Source of the DNA: Methylobacterium symbioticum
GTDB lineage: Bacteria; Pseudomonadota; Alphaproteobacteria; Rhizobiales; Beijerinckiaceae
Length of the DNA stretch: 64,000 nucleotides
Assembly (NCBI RefSeq): GCF_902141845.1
Contig: NZ_CABFPH010000011.1
Coordinates: 31,314-95,313, forward strand
Reading direction: 5' to 3'
The position numbers were made by a program, and so were the translations under genes. This document shows positions 16,269 to 24,961 of the stretch, piece after piece. The first letter of the stretch is position 1. Each line of letters opens with the position of its first letter. The notes under the pieces are model-generated. The model worked only from the letters and a program-made list of their open reading frames with translations. It did no database searches and was not told the DNA's origin.

Positions 16269-18074
16269 TTAGGGAAGATGTCGAGATATTTCTCGGACGT
16301 GCCACCTCAGGCCCCGCACCGCGTCCGGCGCCTCGATCCGCGCCAGCTCCTGCGCCAAGACCTTCAAGCCGAACCCGCTGCCGTACTCCCTGCCGACGCC
16401 TCCGCCCGTATGCCCCGTGAGCGCATCATGCATCTCCTCCGAGATCCGAGCGTCACGCGCCAGCCGCTTGAAGGTGTGCCGGAAGGAGTGGAAGACCTTG
16501 CGGCGGTCCTCGATGCCTGCCCCCTCGCGCAGCAATCGGGTGAACCACTTCGACCACGCCCCCGCCGGCTGAGCTGTGCGCCCGAGCTTCAGGTCCGGCC
16601 ACAGCGAATCGCCCGGCGTCGCCCCGCCGTCCACCAGCGCCTGCCGGTAGCGGAGGAGGCCGATGCGCTCCAGTTCGGGATGCACAGGTACGCGCCGCAG
16701 GGAGCTTGCTGTCTTCACCCGCCGGCCGCCCGTTACGCCGATGTCGAGAAACCAGACGCCCGACTCCGGGTCCTGCGCGAGGTCGGCCACGCGGAGCTGC
16801 GCAAGCTCGCCCTGCCGGCCGCCTGAGAGGAGGGCCATGAGCGGCAGCCAGAACGCCGCCTCGCCCCCGCCGCCGAGCGGCCTAGCACCCGCCCGGAAGA
16901 CCCCCGTGCTGAAGATGGCCGTGAGGTCGGCCTTGGTGAACGGCTCGCGGCTCTCCTCCGCCCGCTCATCCACCACCTGCTTCACGCCCTTCCCGAAGGG
17001 GTTCCGGAAGTTAGGCACCGCGTCGAGCTTGCCCGTCGCATCGGCATGGCTGACGATGGCGGAGAGGATGTTGAGGGACTTGTTGACCGTCGAGGCGTGC
17101 ACCGTTGGGTAGGCTTTGAGATCCCGGCGCAGCAGTTCGCGCATAGGCAGACGCCGCAGGGTGTCGGGGAGGTGGGTCGGCAGCCGGGCTAGGTTCAGAG
17201 AAAACTCCCGCCCCTTCTCCCGCGTGAGGTCGCCGAGACGGATATCGCCGTGCCACTCCGTGAGGAGGCGAACAGCCCGTCCGGCCTCAAGCAGCGTCTT
17301 GGCGGCCGGCTTCTTGCTGCCTCTCGCCCCCGAACCCGCCTTCCAAGCCTCGAAGGCATCCGAGAGCTTCGGCCCGCGGTTGGCGCTCGGCGGGGGAGGG
17401 GTGGGCACCGCATCGCCGCGCTGGCGGCCAAGGATGAGGTCGTAGGCCCGCACATGGGCTCGAAGGACCGCGAGGGCAGCCCGGCGGTAGTCCTCCGAGT
17501 TCGGGACTATCGGTGCTTGTTTTCGCCGGAGGTAGTCCCGCACGGCTCCGTCCACGATCTGGATGTTGCCTTTGGACTGTGCCTCCCGGAACTCCAGGGA
17601 CAGCTCCTCCGCCTCCAGGCCGTAGGCGTGGTGGTGATCGTCGGCCATGCCGGAATCAGGGGCGGGCACCTCTAGGAGGTCGGGCCACTGCGCCCGCTCC
17701 TCGGCGGTCTGAAGCTGGCGCCGGGCATCCCCGTCCAAGCGCTCCGCCTCGTCCTCCGCGAGCAGCCGCGCCAACTCCTCCGCCTCGATTTCCTCAGGTT
17801 GCGGCATGGCGGCGGCGAAGCGGTGAGGAGGCCGTAGGGGAGGGGGCTCACCTCGGGCCGCCCGCTCAGCCGTCTCGAAGTCCTCTACGCAGTCCGCGAG
17901 GCAGCGTACCGCCGCCTTCTTAGCCGCCGCCGGGTCCTTGGTCCGAAGCGATTTGGTCCAGGCGCCCTTGCCCTTCCAGTCGCCCGGCATGAAGGGGCGC
18001 AGGGCCTGCGGGATGATTCGTCGGAAGTAGTAGGTGCCGTTGCGGTCGCGGATCAGGTACGACATCAGAGCCAT
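16269..18074 (-). CDS. Tyrosine site-specific integrase (601 aa) next to tRNA-Arg
   Basis: Long DUF6538-type integrase. The N-terminus MALMSYLIRDRNGTYYFRRI has the typical strand pattern, ending in RRIIPQALRPF. A central core-binding domain is at about 245-370. The C-terminal catalytic domain has LSGGRQGELAQL (Arg), SFRHTFKRLARD (His-x-x-Arg box reading FHSFRH), HTGGGVGREYGSG (last His and nucleophile Tyr) and a long tail. It starts 89 bases from the 3' end of tRNA-Arg and points away from it, the arrangement of tRNA-targeting islands. The OLD nuclease gene follows immediately. Confidence 0.9.
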   Translation of the reverse strand: MALMSYLIRDRNGTYYFRRIIPQALRPFMPGDWKGKGAWTKSLRTKDPAAAKKAAVRCLADCVEDFETAERAARGEPPPLRPPHRFAAAMPQPEEIEAEELARLLAEDEAERLDGDARRQLQTAEERAQWPDLLEVPAPDSGMADDHHHAYGLEAEELSLEFREAQSKGNIQIVDGAVRDYLRRKQAPIVPNSEDYRRAALAVLRAHVRAYDLILGRQRGDAVPTPPPPSANRGPKLSDAFEAWKAGSGARGSKKPAAKTLLEAGRAVRLLTEWHGDIRLGDLTREKGREFSLNLARLPTHLPDTLRRLPMRELLRRDLKAYPTVHASTVNKSLNILSAIVSHADATGKLDAVPNFRNPFGKGVKQVVDERAEESREPFTKADLTAIFSTGVFRAGARPLGGGGEAAFWLPLMALLSGGRQGELAQLRVADLAQDPESGVWFLDIGVTGGRRVKTASSLRRVPVHPELERIGLLRYRQALVDGGATPGDSLWPDLKLGRTAQPAGAWSKWFTRLLREGAGIEDRRKVFHSFRHTFKRLARDARISEEMHDALTGHTGGGVGREYGSGFGLKVLAQELARIEAPDAVRGLRWHVREISRHLP

Positions 18075-18163
18075 GGCGATTGCAGCACCGGATTGTAGGA
18101 CCGGCGACCGCTAAGGCATTGATATCGGCAGAATTTCCGCCCTGGCAAGGGCTTAGGAAAAGA

Positions 18164-18497
18164 TGGCGTCCCCGGCAGGGCTCGAACCTGCGACCCCAGG
18201 TTTCTTACCACTTCGGCTTTCGCCGCCGCCCGCCTGAGAGGCGGGCGTTCGTGGTCTGGACTATCCCTTCGCCCTAGGCCCGCCTCCCCGAAAGGATCGG
18301 CCCTTAGGCGCCGCCCGTCTAGTCTCTACACCTTCCCGAGCAGCAGGTGCCGTCGGGCTTGGCTCGGGATCGGCAGGGCGCTGGTCCGCGCCTGAAGCTT
18401 TCCCCGACTTTGAGCGGATCCGCCGCGCGGTTTCCCGGCGCGACGCCCAATTTGACGTTTAGGAAACCTGTGCTCTGTCCAGCTGAGCTACGGAGAC
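18164..18497 (-). tRNA. tRNA-Arg(CCU), interrupted by a group I intron
   Basis: On the minus strand the 5' exon is 18497-18461 and the 3' exon 18203-18164, including an encoded CCA. The acceptor stem GUCUCCG pairs with CGGGGAC (one U-G pair). The D stem is GCUC/GAGC, and the anticodon stem CAGGU/ACCUG has loop UU-CCU-AA. The T arm is GCAGG-UUCGAGC-CCUGC, with discriminator G. The spliced tRNA is fully cloverleaf-compatible and reads AGG codons. The intron lies between positions 36 and 37. The second integrase lies just beyond the 3' end, so the tRNA is a likely attB target. Confidence 0.92.
18204..18460 (-). ncRNA. Group I self-splicing intron in tRNA-Arg(CCU) (257 nt)
   Basis: Ribozyme intron without an internal ORF. 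The 5' exon ends GGUUUCCU and the intron ends in G (GUGGUAAG). The internal guide GGGAAACC (18436-18429) pairs perfectly with GGUUUCCU, including the conserved U-G wobble at the splice site. Conserved core elements are visible: R-type GUGUAGAGACUAGACGG (complement at 18315-18331) and S-type AAGGGAUAGUCCAGACC (complement at 18253-18269). The size fits the small bacterial tRNA introns of subgroup IC3, known from tRNA-Arg(CCU) in Agrobacterium. Confidence 0.93.
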
Positions 18498-18583
18498 GTT
18501 CCGCTCCGAGCTATAGCATCGATGCCGGAGCGGGCCAACCTTGGCGGGACCCTCTCATCGGCAGGCTCATCGGCGAGCGGTCC

Positions 18584-19414
18584 ATGAACGCGCGATTCGC
18601 TTCGGCGATCCTGATCGCAGCAGCGCTGCCCGGCCTCGTCCGCGCGGCGTCCGCCTCCGAATGTACCCCCGGCCCGGAGCGAACCGACGCGGTCGCGGCC
18701 GTGGCCGAGCGCGGCGAGATCCTGCTCGCCTCCGGGGCCCGCGCCCTGCTGGGCTCGATCCGCTGGCCGGAGGAGGCGGGGGCCGAGCGCGCGGCGCGAG
18801 CCTGGCTGACGGCACAAGTGGGTCGCCCGCTCGCGGTGCTGCAGAGGGGGCCGGCCGACCGCTGGGGACGCGTGCGGATCGATGCGAGCGCCGGCGATGT
18901 GGGCCGCGCGGACGAGGCGCTCGATCTCGCGGGTGGCCTCGTGGCGGAGGGGCTCGTCGCGGTCGATGCGGGCGAGCTCGACACGCTTTGTCGGCCCGCT
19001 CTCCTGCAGGTGGAGGCGGGGGCCCGCGCGGCGGGGCGCGGGCTCTGGGCCAAGGGGCCGCTCGCTGCCTCGGACGGGCCGGCCCTGCGTGCCGAGGCGG
19101 GCCGATTCGTCGTGGCCGAGGGGCTGCTGCGCCATGTCGGGGAGCGCTCCGCCTGGACCTATCTCGACTTCGTGCGCCGCGGCGAGGACGGGCTCACGGT
19201 CACAGTGTCGAAACGCACTTGGCGCAGGATGCGCGAACATGGTTTGAGTGCTGCCGGGCTGACCGGTAGGCTGCTTCGGGTGCGCGGCGTGGTCGAGGTC
19301 CGGCGTGGGCCGACGATCGAGATCGCGGCGCCCGAGCTGATCGAGCTGGTCGAGAGCGGCGGCGCGCAGGCGACCGCCGGGGATTCGGACGGAGGACGGG
19401 CGCTGCGGCGCTGA
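18584..19414 (+). CDS. Secreted SNase-like (thermonuclease-fold) protein (276 aa)
   Basis: Signal peptide MNARFASAILIAAALPGL plus VRAASAS. Residues 50-165 follow the staphylococcal-nuclease fold, with an AERAARAWLTAQVGR helix, DRWGRVRI near 112 (the usual DRYGR), and AGLVAEGLVAVDA with an EAGARAAGRGLW helix. The normal IDAPE-type active-site stretch is replaced by GSIRWPEEA, so catalytic activity is doubtful. The C-terminal 100 residues form an OB-like domain (GLTGRLLRVRGVVEVRRGP). It overlaps nothing and ends 5 bases before the M48 peptidase gene, so the two are an operon. Confidence 0.7.
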   Translation: MNARFASAILIAAALPGLVRAASASECTPGPERTDAVAAVAERGEILLASGARALLGSIRWPEEAGAERAARAWLTAQVGRPLAVLQRGPADRWGRVRIDASAGDVGRADEALDLAGGLVAEGLVAVDAGELDTLCRPALLQVEAGARAAGRGLWAKGPLAASDGPALRAEAGRFVVAEGLLRHVGERSAWTYLDFVRRGEDGLTVTVSKRTWRRMREHGLSAAGLTGRLLRVRGVVEVRRGPTIEIAAPELIELVESGGAQATAGDSDGGRALRR

Positions 19415-19419
19415 GGGGC

Positions 19420-20910
19420 ATGGGCACGGGGGCGACAAGGGCCGGCACGAGGATCGGCGCGACGGTTCGGGCGGGATTGCGAGGCGTGCGCTGGGCCGCC
19501 CTCGCCCTCGCCCTCTCGGCATGTGCCGCGGAGCAGACGGGGGCGGTGCTGACGCCGGCCGTGGTGCGGGTCCCGGCCGACGCGCCGCGCACCACGGGAC
19601 GCGGCGCATCCTCGGATTCGGACCACGCGAAGCTCGTCGCCTCTTTCGGCGGCGAGTATCGGGCGCCGGCCGCCCAGCACCTACTCACCGAGGTCACCGA
19701 CCGTCTCGTTCGGGCGAGCGACCGGCCGGACCAGTCCTATGCGGTCACCCTGCTCGATTCCTCGGTGATCAACGCCTTCGCGCTGCCGAACGGGCGGCTC
19801 TACGTGACGCGCGGCCTGCTCGCGCTCGCCTCCGACACGTCGGAGATCGCGGCGGTGCTCGCCCACGAGATCGCCCATGTGACGCTCAGCCACGCCAATG
19901 CCCGCACCGAGCTGGAGCTGCGCTCGCAGCTCGTCAGCCGGGTGGTGGCTGACGTTCTGAACGACCCGACCACGGGCGCGCAGCTCCAGAGCCAGTCGAA
20001 ATTCGCCCTCGCCCGCTTCTCCCGCGAGCAGGAGCTGGAGGCGGACGGGGTCGGCGTCCGCACGCTCGCGAAGGCCGGCTACGACCCCTATGGCGCCGCC
20101 CGCTTCCTCAACAGCCTGAACCGGACGCTGGCGCTGAAGACTGGCACCGGCGCTCCGGGCGAGCCCGACATGCTCGCGACCCATCCGGGCACGGGCGAGC
20201 GCATCACTCTGGTCACGCGGGCCGCGCGCCGCACCGGCGCGCCGGGCGTCGGCGTGGACGAGCGGGCGCGCTACCTCACGGCGATCGACGGCCTGACCTA
20301 CGGCGACAATCCCGGTGACGGCGTGGTGCGCGGGCGGCGCTTCATCCATCCGAGCCTCGGCATCGCTTTCGAGGTGCCGGAGGGCTTCACCATCGACAAC
20401 ACCCGCAGCGCCGTGCTCGGCACCACAGGCGAGGGCAGCCGGCGCCTCCTGTTCGACCAGGTCGAGGCGGAGCCGGGCCGCAGCCTGGAGGCCGTGCTGC
20501 GCGCGACCTGGAACGACGCCATCGAGCCGACCTCGGTCGAGACCCGCGAGATCGGCGGCCACGCTGCCGCCACCGCCCTCTCGCGTGGCAAGGACTGGAC
20601 CTTCCGCCTCGCGGCGCTGCGCGTCGGGGACGCCACCTACCGGATGATCATGGCCGCCAAGGGCGCGACCGATCCGGAGCCGGCCTTCCGGCGCTGGGTC
20701 GCGAGCCTCGCCACCGTCACGCCCGCCGAGACGGCGGCCCTGCGCCCCTTGCGCCTGCAGGTGGTGACGGCGGCCTCCGCCGATCCGGATGAGCTCGCCC
20801 GCCGCATGGCGGTGCCGGACAGGGCGCTGGAGCGCTTCCTCGTCCTCAACGGCCTGGAGCGCGGTGCGACCCTGAAGGTCGGCGAGGCCTACAAGATCGT
20901 GACGGAGTGA
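19420..20910 (+). CDS. M48-family periplasmic metallopeptidase (496 aa)
   Basis: BepA-like zinc protease of the envelope. An N-terminal hydrophobic segment around ALALALSACAAEQ with a cysteine suggests lipoprotein processing. The zinc site is HEIAH (from residue 149), with the third ligand Glu in EQELEADGVGV. Residues 300-430 are an extra domain. The last 50 residues (DELARRMAVPDRALERFLVLNG, then LKVGEAYKIV) resemble a LysM-type or Zn-protease-associated module. Such enzymes degrade misassembled outer-membrane proteins. The start at 19420 lies 5 bases after the upstream stop. Confidence 0.88.
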   Translation: MGTGATRAGTRIGATVRAGLRGVRWAALALALSACAAEQTGAVLTPAVVRVPADAPRTTGRGASSDSDHAKLVASFGGEYRAPAAQHLLTEVTDRLVRASDRPDQSYAVTLLDSSVINAFALPNGRLYVTRGLLALASDTSEIAAVLAHEIAHVTLSHANARTELELRSQLVSRVVADVLNDPTTGAQLQSQSKFALARFSREQELEADGVGVRTLAKAGYDPYGAARFLNSLNRTLALKTGTGAPGEPDMLATHPGTGERITLVTRAARRTGAPGVGVDERARYLTAIDGLTYGDNPGDGVVRGRRFIHPSLGIAFEVPEGFTIDNTRSAVLGTTGEGSRRLLFDQVEAEPGRSLEAVLRATWNDAIEPTSVETREIGGHAAATALSRGKDWTFRLAALRVGDATYRMIMAAKGATDPEPAFRRWVASLATVTPAETAALRPLRLQVVTAASADPDELARRMAVPDRALERFLVLNGLERGATLKVGEAYKIVTE

Positions 20911-20940
20911 CGGGCAAGCCCGTCCATTCCGGAGAGCCCG

Positions 20941-21621
20941 ATGATCCGCTTCTATTACAACCTGTCCCCGAATCCGATGAAGGTGGCCCTCTGCCTTGAG
21001 GAGCTGGGCCTGCCCTATCAGCCGGTGCCGGTCGACGTGCGCCGGGGCGAGCAGTTCGCGCCCGCCTACACGGCGATCAACCCGAACGCGAAAGTGCCGG
21101 CGATCGAGGACGGGTCCGTCACGGTGTTCGATTCGAACGCGATCCTGCTGCATCTCTGCGAGGCGGCCGACCGCTTCCTGCCCGAGGGCGAGCAGGCGCG
21201 GGGCGAGATGCTGTCCTGGCTGATGTTCGTCGCCACCGGGATCGGGCCCTTCTCCGGGCAGTGCGTGCATTTCCGCCATTTCGCGCCGGCGGGCCAGGAT
21301 TACGCGGTCGAGCGCTACACCTTCGAGGCGCGCCGGCACTGGGGCATCGTCGACGCGCATCTGGCGGAGCGTCCCTACATGCTCGGTCCGGATTACGGCA
21401 TCGTCGACATGGCGCTGTGGGGCTGGGCGCGGATGGTGCCCTTCATGCTCGGCGAGGGCGCCTTCGCGGAGCTGCGCCACGTCAAGCGCCACCTCGACGC
21501 GGTGAACGCGCGGCCCGCCGCCCAGCGGGCCGAGGCGCTGAAACAGCGCCACACCTTCAAGGCCGAGATGGATCTGGAAGCCCGCCGCTTCATGTTCCGC
21601 GCGGTCAAGCCCGAGGCCTGA
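20941..21621 (+). CDS. Glutathione S-transferase family protein (226 aa)
   Basis: Canonical two-domain GST. A thioredoxin-like N-terminus (MIRFYYNLSPNPMKVALCLEEL) has Ser9/Asn11 at the usual catalytic site. NPNAKVPAIEDG holds the cis-proline, and VFDSNAILLHL the Glu/Asp-Ser glutathione-binding pair. The helical C-terminal domain includes YTFEARRHWGIVDAHLAERPYM and the conserved GPDYGIVDMALWGW N-capping box. Cytosolic, likely in detoxification or disulfide chemistry. Its stop codon is also the first base triplet of an extragenic repeat (21619-21672). Confidence 0.93.
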   Translation: MIRFYYNLSPNPMKVALCLEELGLPYQPVPVDVRRGEQFAPAYTAINPNAKVPAIEDGSVTVFDSNAILLHLCEAADRFLPEGEQARGEMLSWLMFVATGIGPFSGQCVHFRHFAPAGQDYAVERYTFEARRHWGIVDAHLAERPYMLGPDYGIVDMALWGWARMVPFMLGEGAFAELRHVKRHLDAVNARPAAQRAEALKQRHTFKAEMDLEARRFMFRAVKPEA

Positions 21622-21672
21622 TCCGGGATTCCAAAGGGATCATCCCTTTGGCGGGTCCAGGGCGGAGCCCTG
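21619..21672. repeat. Extragenic repeat family B, copy 1 (with hairpin)
   Basis: Starts with the GST stop codon: TGATCCGGGATTCCAAAGGG then ATCATCCCTTTGGCGGGTCC, then GGGCGGAGCCCTGG. Stem CCAAAGGGA (21631-21639)/TCCCTTTGG (21643-21651) with loop TCA. A second copy is at 47140-47192. Also likely to act as a terminator. Confidence 0.7.
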
Positions 21673-21743
21673 GTCATCGAAGATCAGGGCTTCGCCCCGG
21701 TACCCTACCAAAGGGACAATGACCTTCGGGATCCCCGAGCGGC

Positions 21744-23276
21744 TCAATCCGTCTTTCCGTCGAGGCCGAGCCAGTGGCGCCCGTCGCGGGCGAGGAGGTC
21801 GTCGGCCTCGCGTGGGCCCGCGCTGCCGGCCGGATAGAAGGCGATGTCCGCCTGCGGCCAGCCCTTGAGCAGGGGATCCACCGCGCTCCAGCCCGCCTCG
21901 ATGTTGTCGGCCCGCTGGAACAGGGTCGCGTCCCCGGTCATGCAATCGTAGAGCAGGGTCTCATAGCCGACATTCGGGGCAGTATCGAAGAAGTCGGCGT
22001 AGCGGAATCGGGTGACGACGCGCCCGATGCGCATCTTCGGGCCGGGAACCTTCACATTGATCTCGGTGGCCGCGCCGTGCTCCGGGTCGATGGTGATGCG
22101 CATCACGTTCGGGGTGAGCGGGTCGATGCCCTGGCCCTCGAAGAGACGGAAGGGGGCGGGCTTGAACAGCACCGCGATCTCTGTGCGCCGGCTCGTCATC
22201 CGCTTGCCCGTGCGCAGGTAGAAGGGCACGCCCGCCCAGCGCCAATTGTCGATCCCGAGCTTTAGCGCGATGTAGGTCTCGGTCACCGAGTCCTTGGCCA
22301 CGTGCGGCTCGTCGCGGTAGGCGACGTGGTCGGTCTCGCCGATGCGCCCGGCGGTATACTGGCCGCGCACCGCGTCGCTCGGCGGAATCGGCTTCACGGC
22401 CTCGGCGAGCTTGGCCTTCTCGCCGCGCACGGCCTCGGCGTCGAAGGAGTTCGGGGGCTCCATCGCGACCATGCAGAGAAGCTGGAACAGATGGTTCGGC
22501 ACCATGTCGCGCAGCGCCCCGGTCGGCTCGTAGAAGCCGCCGCGCTCCTCGACGCCCACCGTCTCGGCCGCCGTGATCTGCACGCTGTCGACATATTCGC
22601 GCCGCCAGATCGGTTCGAGCATCCCGTTGGCGAAGCGCATCGCCATCACCGACTGGACCGTCTCCTTTCCGAGGAAATGGTCGATCCGGTAGAACTGGCT
22701 CTCGTCGGCCTGTTTCAGGATGCGGGCGTTGAGCGCTTTGGCAGAGGCGAGGTCCGAGCCGAACGGCTTCTCGATGACCACCCGGCGGAAGGCGCCGTCC
22801 TCCTGCTTCAGGAGGCCCGCTCGGCCGAGTCCCTCGACGATGGTCCCGAAGAAGCGGGCGGCCACCGCGAGATAGAAGACGACGTTGCCGGAGAGCCGGT
22901 CCCTGAGGGCGGCGAACAGGGCCGGATCCTCGAAATCCCCCTTCAGGAAGTGAATCCGCTCGCGCACGAAGCCCCAGCTCTCCGGGTCGATCCGGTCGGC
23001 ATGGAACTCGGAGGTCGGATCCTTGGCGAAGCTCTCCATCGCCTCGGTGAGGGCCGCGCGCAGGCCCTCGTCGGTGTTGTCGTTGTGGTCGATGCCGAGG
23101 ATGCCGAAGCCCGGATCGAGAAGCTTCGCGCCCGCGAGATTATAGAGCGAGGGCATCAGCAGGCGCTTGGTGAGGTCGCCCATCGCCCCGAAGATCACCA
23201 GGGTGCAGGGCGGCGCCGGATCGGTGCCGCAGGCGGCGCCGTCCTTCAACTCGGCCGTGTCGACAGGTTCGGGCAT
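21744..23276 (-). CDS. zwf: Glucose-6-phosphate 1-dehydrogenase (510 aa)
   Basis: Oxidises glucose-6-phosphate to 6-phosphogluconolactone with NADP+, feeding the pentose phosphate and Entner-Doudoroff routes and making NADPH. The NADP-binding turn GAMGDLTKR is at 30-38, VIEKPFG at 167-173, and the active-site signature RIDHFLGKE at 197-205 (His200 in the DHFLGKE motif). Length matches the family (about 490-515). It stands alone, without the usual pgl or edd neighbours, and is separated from the GST gene by convergent transcription. Confidence 0.97.
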   Translation of the reverse strand: MPEPVDTAELKDGAACGTDPAPPCTLVIFGAMGDLTKRLLMPSLYNLAGAKLLDPGFGILGIDHNDNTDEGLRAALTEAMESFAKDPTSEFHADRIDPESWGFVRERIHFLKGDFEDPALFAALRDRLSGNVVFYLAVAARFFGTIVEGLGRAGLLKQEDGAFRRVVIEKPFGSDLASAKALNARILKQADESQFYRIDHFLGKETVQSVMAMRFANGMLEPIWRREYVDSVQITAAETVGVEERGGFYEPTGALRDMVPNHLFQLLCMVAMEPPNSFDAEAVRGEKAKLAEAVKPIPPSDAVRGQYTAGRIGETDHVAYRDEPHVAKDSVTETYIALKLGIDNWRWAGVPFYLRTGKRMTSRRTEIAVLFKPAPFRLFEGQGIDPLTPNVMRITIDPEHGAATEINVKVPGPKMRIGRVVTRFRYADFFDTAPNVGYETLLYDCMTGDATLFQRADNIEAGWSAVDPLLKGWPQADIAFYPAGSAGPREADDLLARDGRHWLGLDGKTD

Positions 23277-23377
23277 GATCGGGCTCCCGCGCGCCGCGCC
23301 GCAGCAAACTGCGACGTTAACCGGAAGCCCCGGCCGACGTTCCGGGCGGCGATGCGCCGTCCTCCGGAAAGGCCGCG

Positions 23378-24961
23378 CTACTCCTCCACCCGTACCGCGG
23401 GGCTGAGGTCGATCGGCAACCGCGCGCCCTTCAGCTCGGCATCGCTCGGCAGGGAACGCGCGTCCCAGCCGCCGCCGAGCGCCCGGATCAACGTGACCGC
23501 GGTGGTGAAGCGGTTGAGTCGGATCTGGAGCGCGGCGACCTCGTTCGTGAGGGCGAGATTCTGCGCGGTGACGACCGTGGTGAAGTTCTGGGTGCCGGCC
23601 CGGTACTCGTTGAGGGTGATCTCGACCGCGCGCCTGGCCGAGGTCACGGCCTCGTCCTGGGCCACCTGCTGGCGGGCGAGGATGCGCACGCCGGCGAGGC
23701 CGTTCTCCACCTCGGCGAAGGCTGCGAGCACGGTCTGCCGGTAATTGGCGACCGCGGCGTCGTAGCCGGCCCGCGCCGCCTGCAGGGCCGCCGAGCGGGC
23801 GCCGCCATCGAACAGCACCTCGGTCCCGGCGGCCGAGACCGACCAGACCTGGTTGGCCGCCGAGAGGAGACCGTTGCGGGTGGCCCCCGAGATGCCGCCC
23901 GAGGCCGAGAGCGTCACGGTCGGGTAGAAGGCGGCCACCGCCACGCCGATCTGCTCGCTCTGCGACTGCACGAGGCGCTCGGCCTGGGCCACGTCCGGGC
24001 GCCGCTCCAGCAGCGTCGAGGGAATGCCGACCGGCACGGCGGGTGGCCGGACGGCGAGGAGCGACACCGGCAGGGCGAGCTCGGAGGGCGGCCGCCCGAC
24101 CAAAGTCGCGATGGCGTGCTCGAAGGTCGCCCGTTGCAGGCCGACCGCGATCGCCGAGGCCTGCGTCGTCTGCACCTGCGTCTGCGCGGTGATCACGTCC
24201 GAGCGCGCGGCCACGCCGGCATTGTACTGGTTCTCGGTGATCTGAAGGGTGCGCTTGAAGTTCTCGACGTTCTCGTTGAGCAGCCGCTGCAGCGAGTCGG
24301 CATAGCGCAGCGAGAAGTAGTTGGTCGCCACCTCGGCCTGGATCGCGAGGCGGGTCAGCGCGATTTGCGCGGCATCGGACTGGGCGAGCGCCGTCTGGCT
24401 CTCCACGTTGCGCCGGACGCCCCCGAACAGGTCGAGCTCCCAGCTCGCCTGGCCGAGCAGCGAGACGGTGGTGCGCTCGGCGCCGACGCTGCGCGACCGG
24501 GTGATGGTCGGCGCCCCGACCACCGTGGGGTAGAGGGCGGCCCGGGCCTGCTCGACGATGGCGCGCGCCTGCCGGTAGGCGGCGACCGATTGCCGGAGCG
24601 ACTGGTTGTCCACGTCGACGAGGCGGATCAGCCGGTCGAGGGCCGGATCATTGAAGACGCGCCACCAGTCGCCGCGCTCGGCCCAGTCGCTCGGCGCGGC
24701 CGGGCGCCAGTTCTTGCGGGCGGCGACCTGCGCCACGCTGTCCTCGCGGGCACCCCCCTCCTTGAAGGCCAGCGGCGTCTCGACGGAGGGGCGGGAATAG
24801 TCCGGACCGACAACGCAGCCGGCGAGAGCAACGCTCACCAGCACCGCAGCGATCGCCCGTCCCGCAGAGGGGGCAGGGCGCATCCATGCCCCGGGCGCCG
24901 GCGCGGCCGGTCGCGGCTGGCCCCCGCGGCGCGCGGGCGACATCGCTCCCGTCTCCACCAT
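23378..24961 (-). CDS. Outer-membrane efflux lipoprotein, NodT/OprM family (527 aa)
   Basis: Last gene of the RND operon: the outer-membrane channel for the MdtABC-type pump. A lipobox LAGC follows a hydrophobic stretch (GRAIAAVLVSVALAGC) about 49 residues in. Two repeated outer-membrane-efflux helical halves follow, with GLQRATFEHAIATLVGRPPSE at the join and NEYRAGTQNFTTVVTAQ and NQYNAGVAARSDVITAQ as the paired helix motifs. The ATG at 24961 overlaps the upstream stop (TGATG) and has a GGGGGAG ribosome-binding site. A later ATG at 24883 would give a shorter, more typical signal peptide. Confidence 0.92.
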   Translation of the reverse strand: MVETGAMSPARRGGQPRPAAPAPGAWMRPAPSAGRAIAAVLVSVALAGCVVGPDYSRPSVETPLAFKEGGAREDSVAQVAARKNWRPAAPSDWAERGDWWRVFNDPALDRLIRLVDVDNQSLRQSVAAYRQARAIVEQARAALYPTVVGAPTITRSRSVGAERTTVSLLGQASWELDLFGGVRRNVESQTALAQSDAAQIALTRLAIQAEVATNYFSLRYADSLQRLLNENVENFKRTLQITENQYNAGVAARSDVITAQTQVQTTQASAIAVGLQRATFEHAIATLVGRPPSELALPVSLLAVRPPAVPVGIPSTLLERRPDVAQAERLVQSQSEQIGVAVAAFYPTVTLSASGGISGATRNGLLSAANQVWSVSAAGTEVLFDGGARSAALQAARAGYDAAVANYRQTVLAAFAEVENGLAGVRILARQQVAQDEAVTSARRAVEITLNEYRAGTQNFTTVVTAQNLALTNEVAALQIRLNRFTTAVTLIRALGGGWDARSLPSDAELKGARLPIDLSPAVRVEE

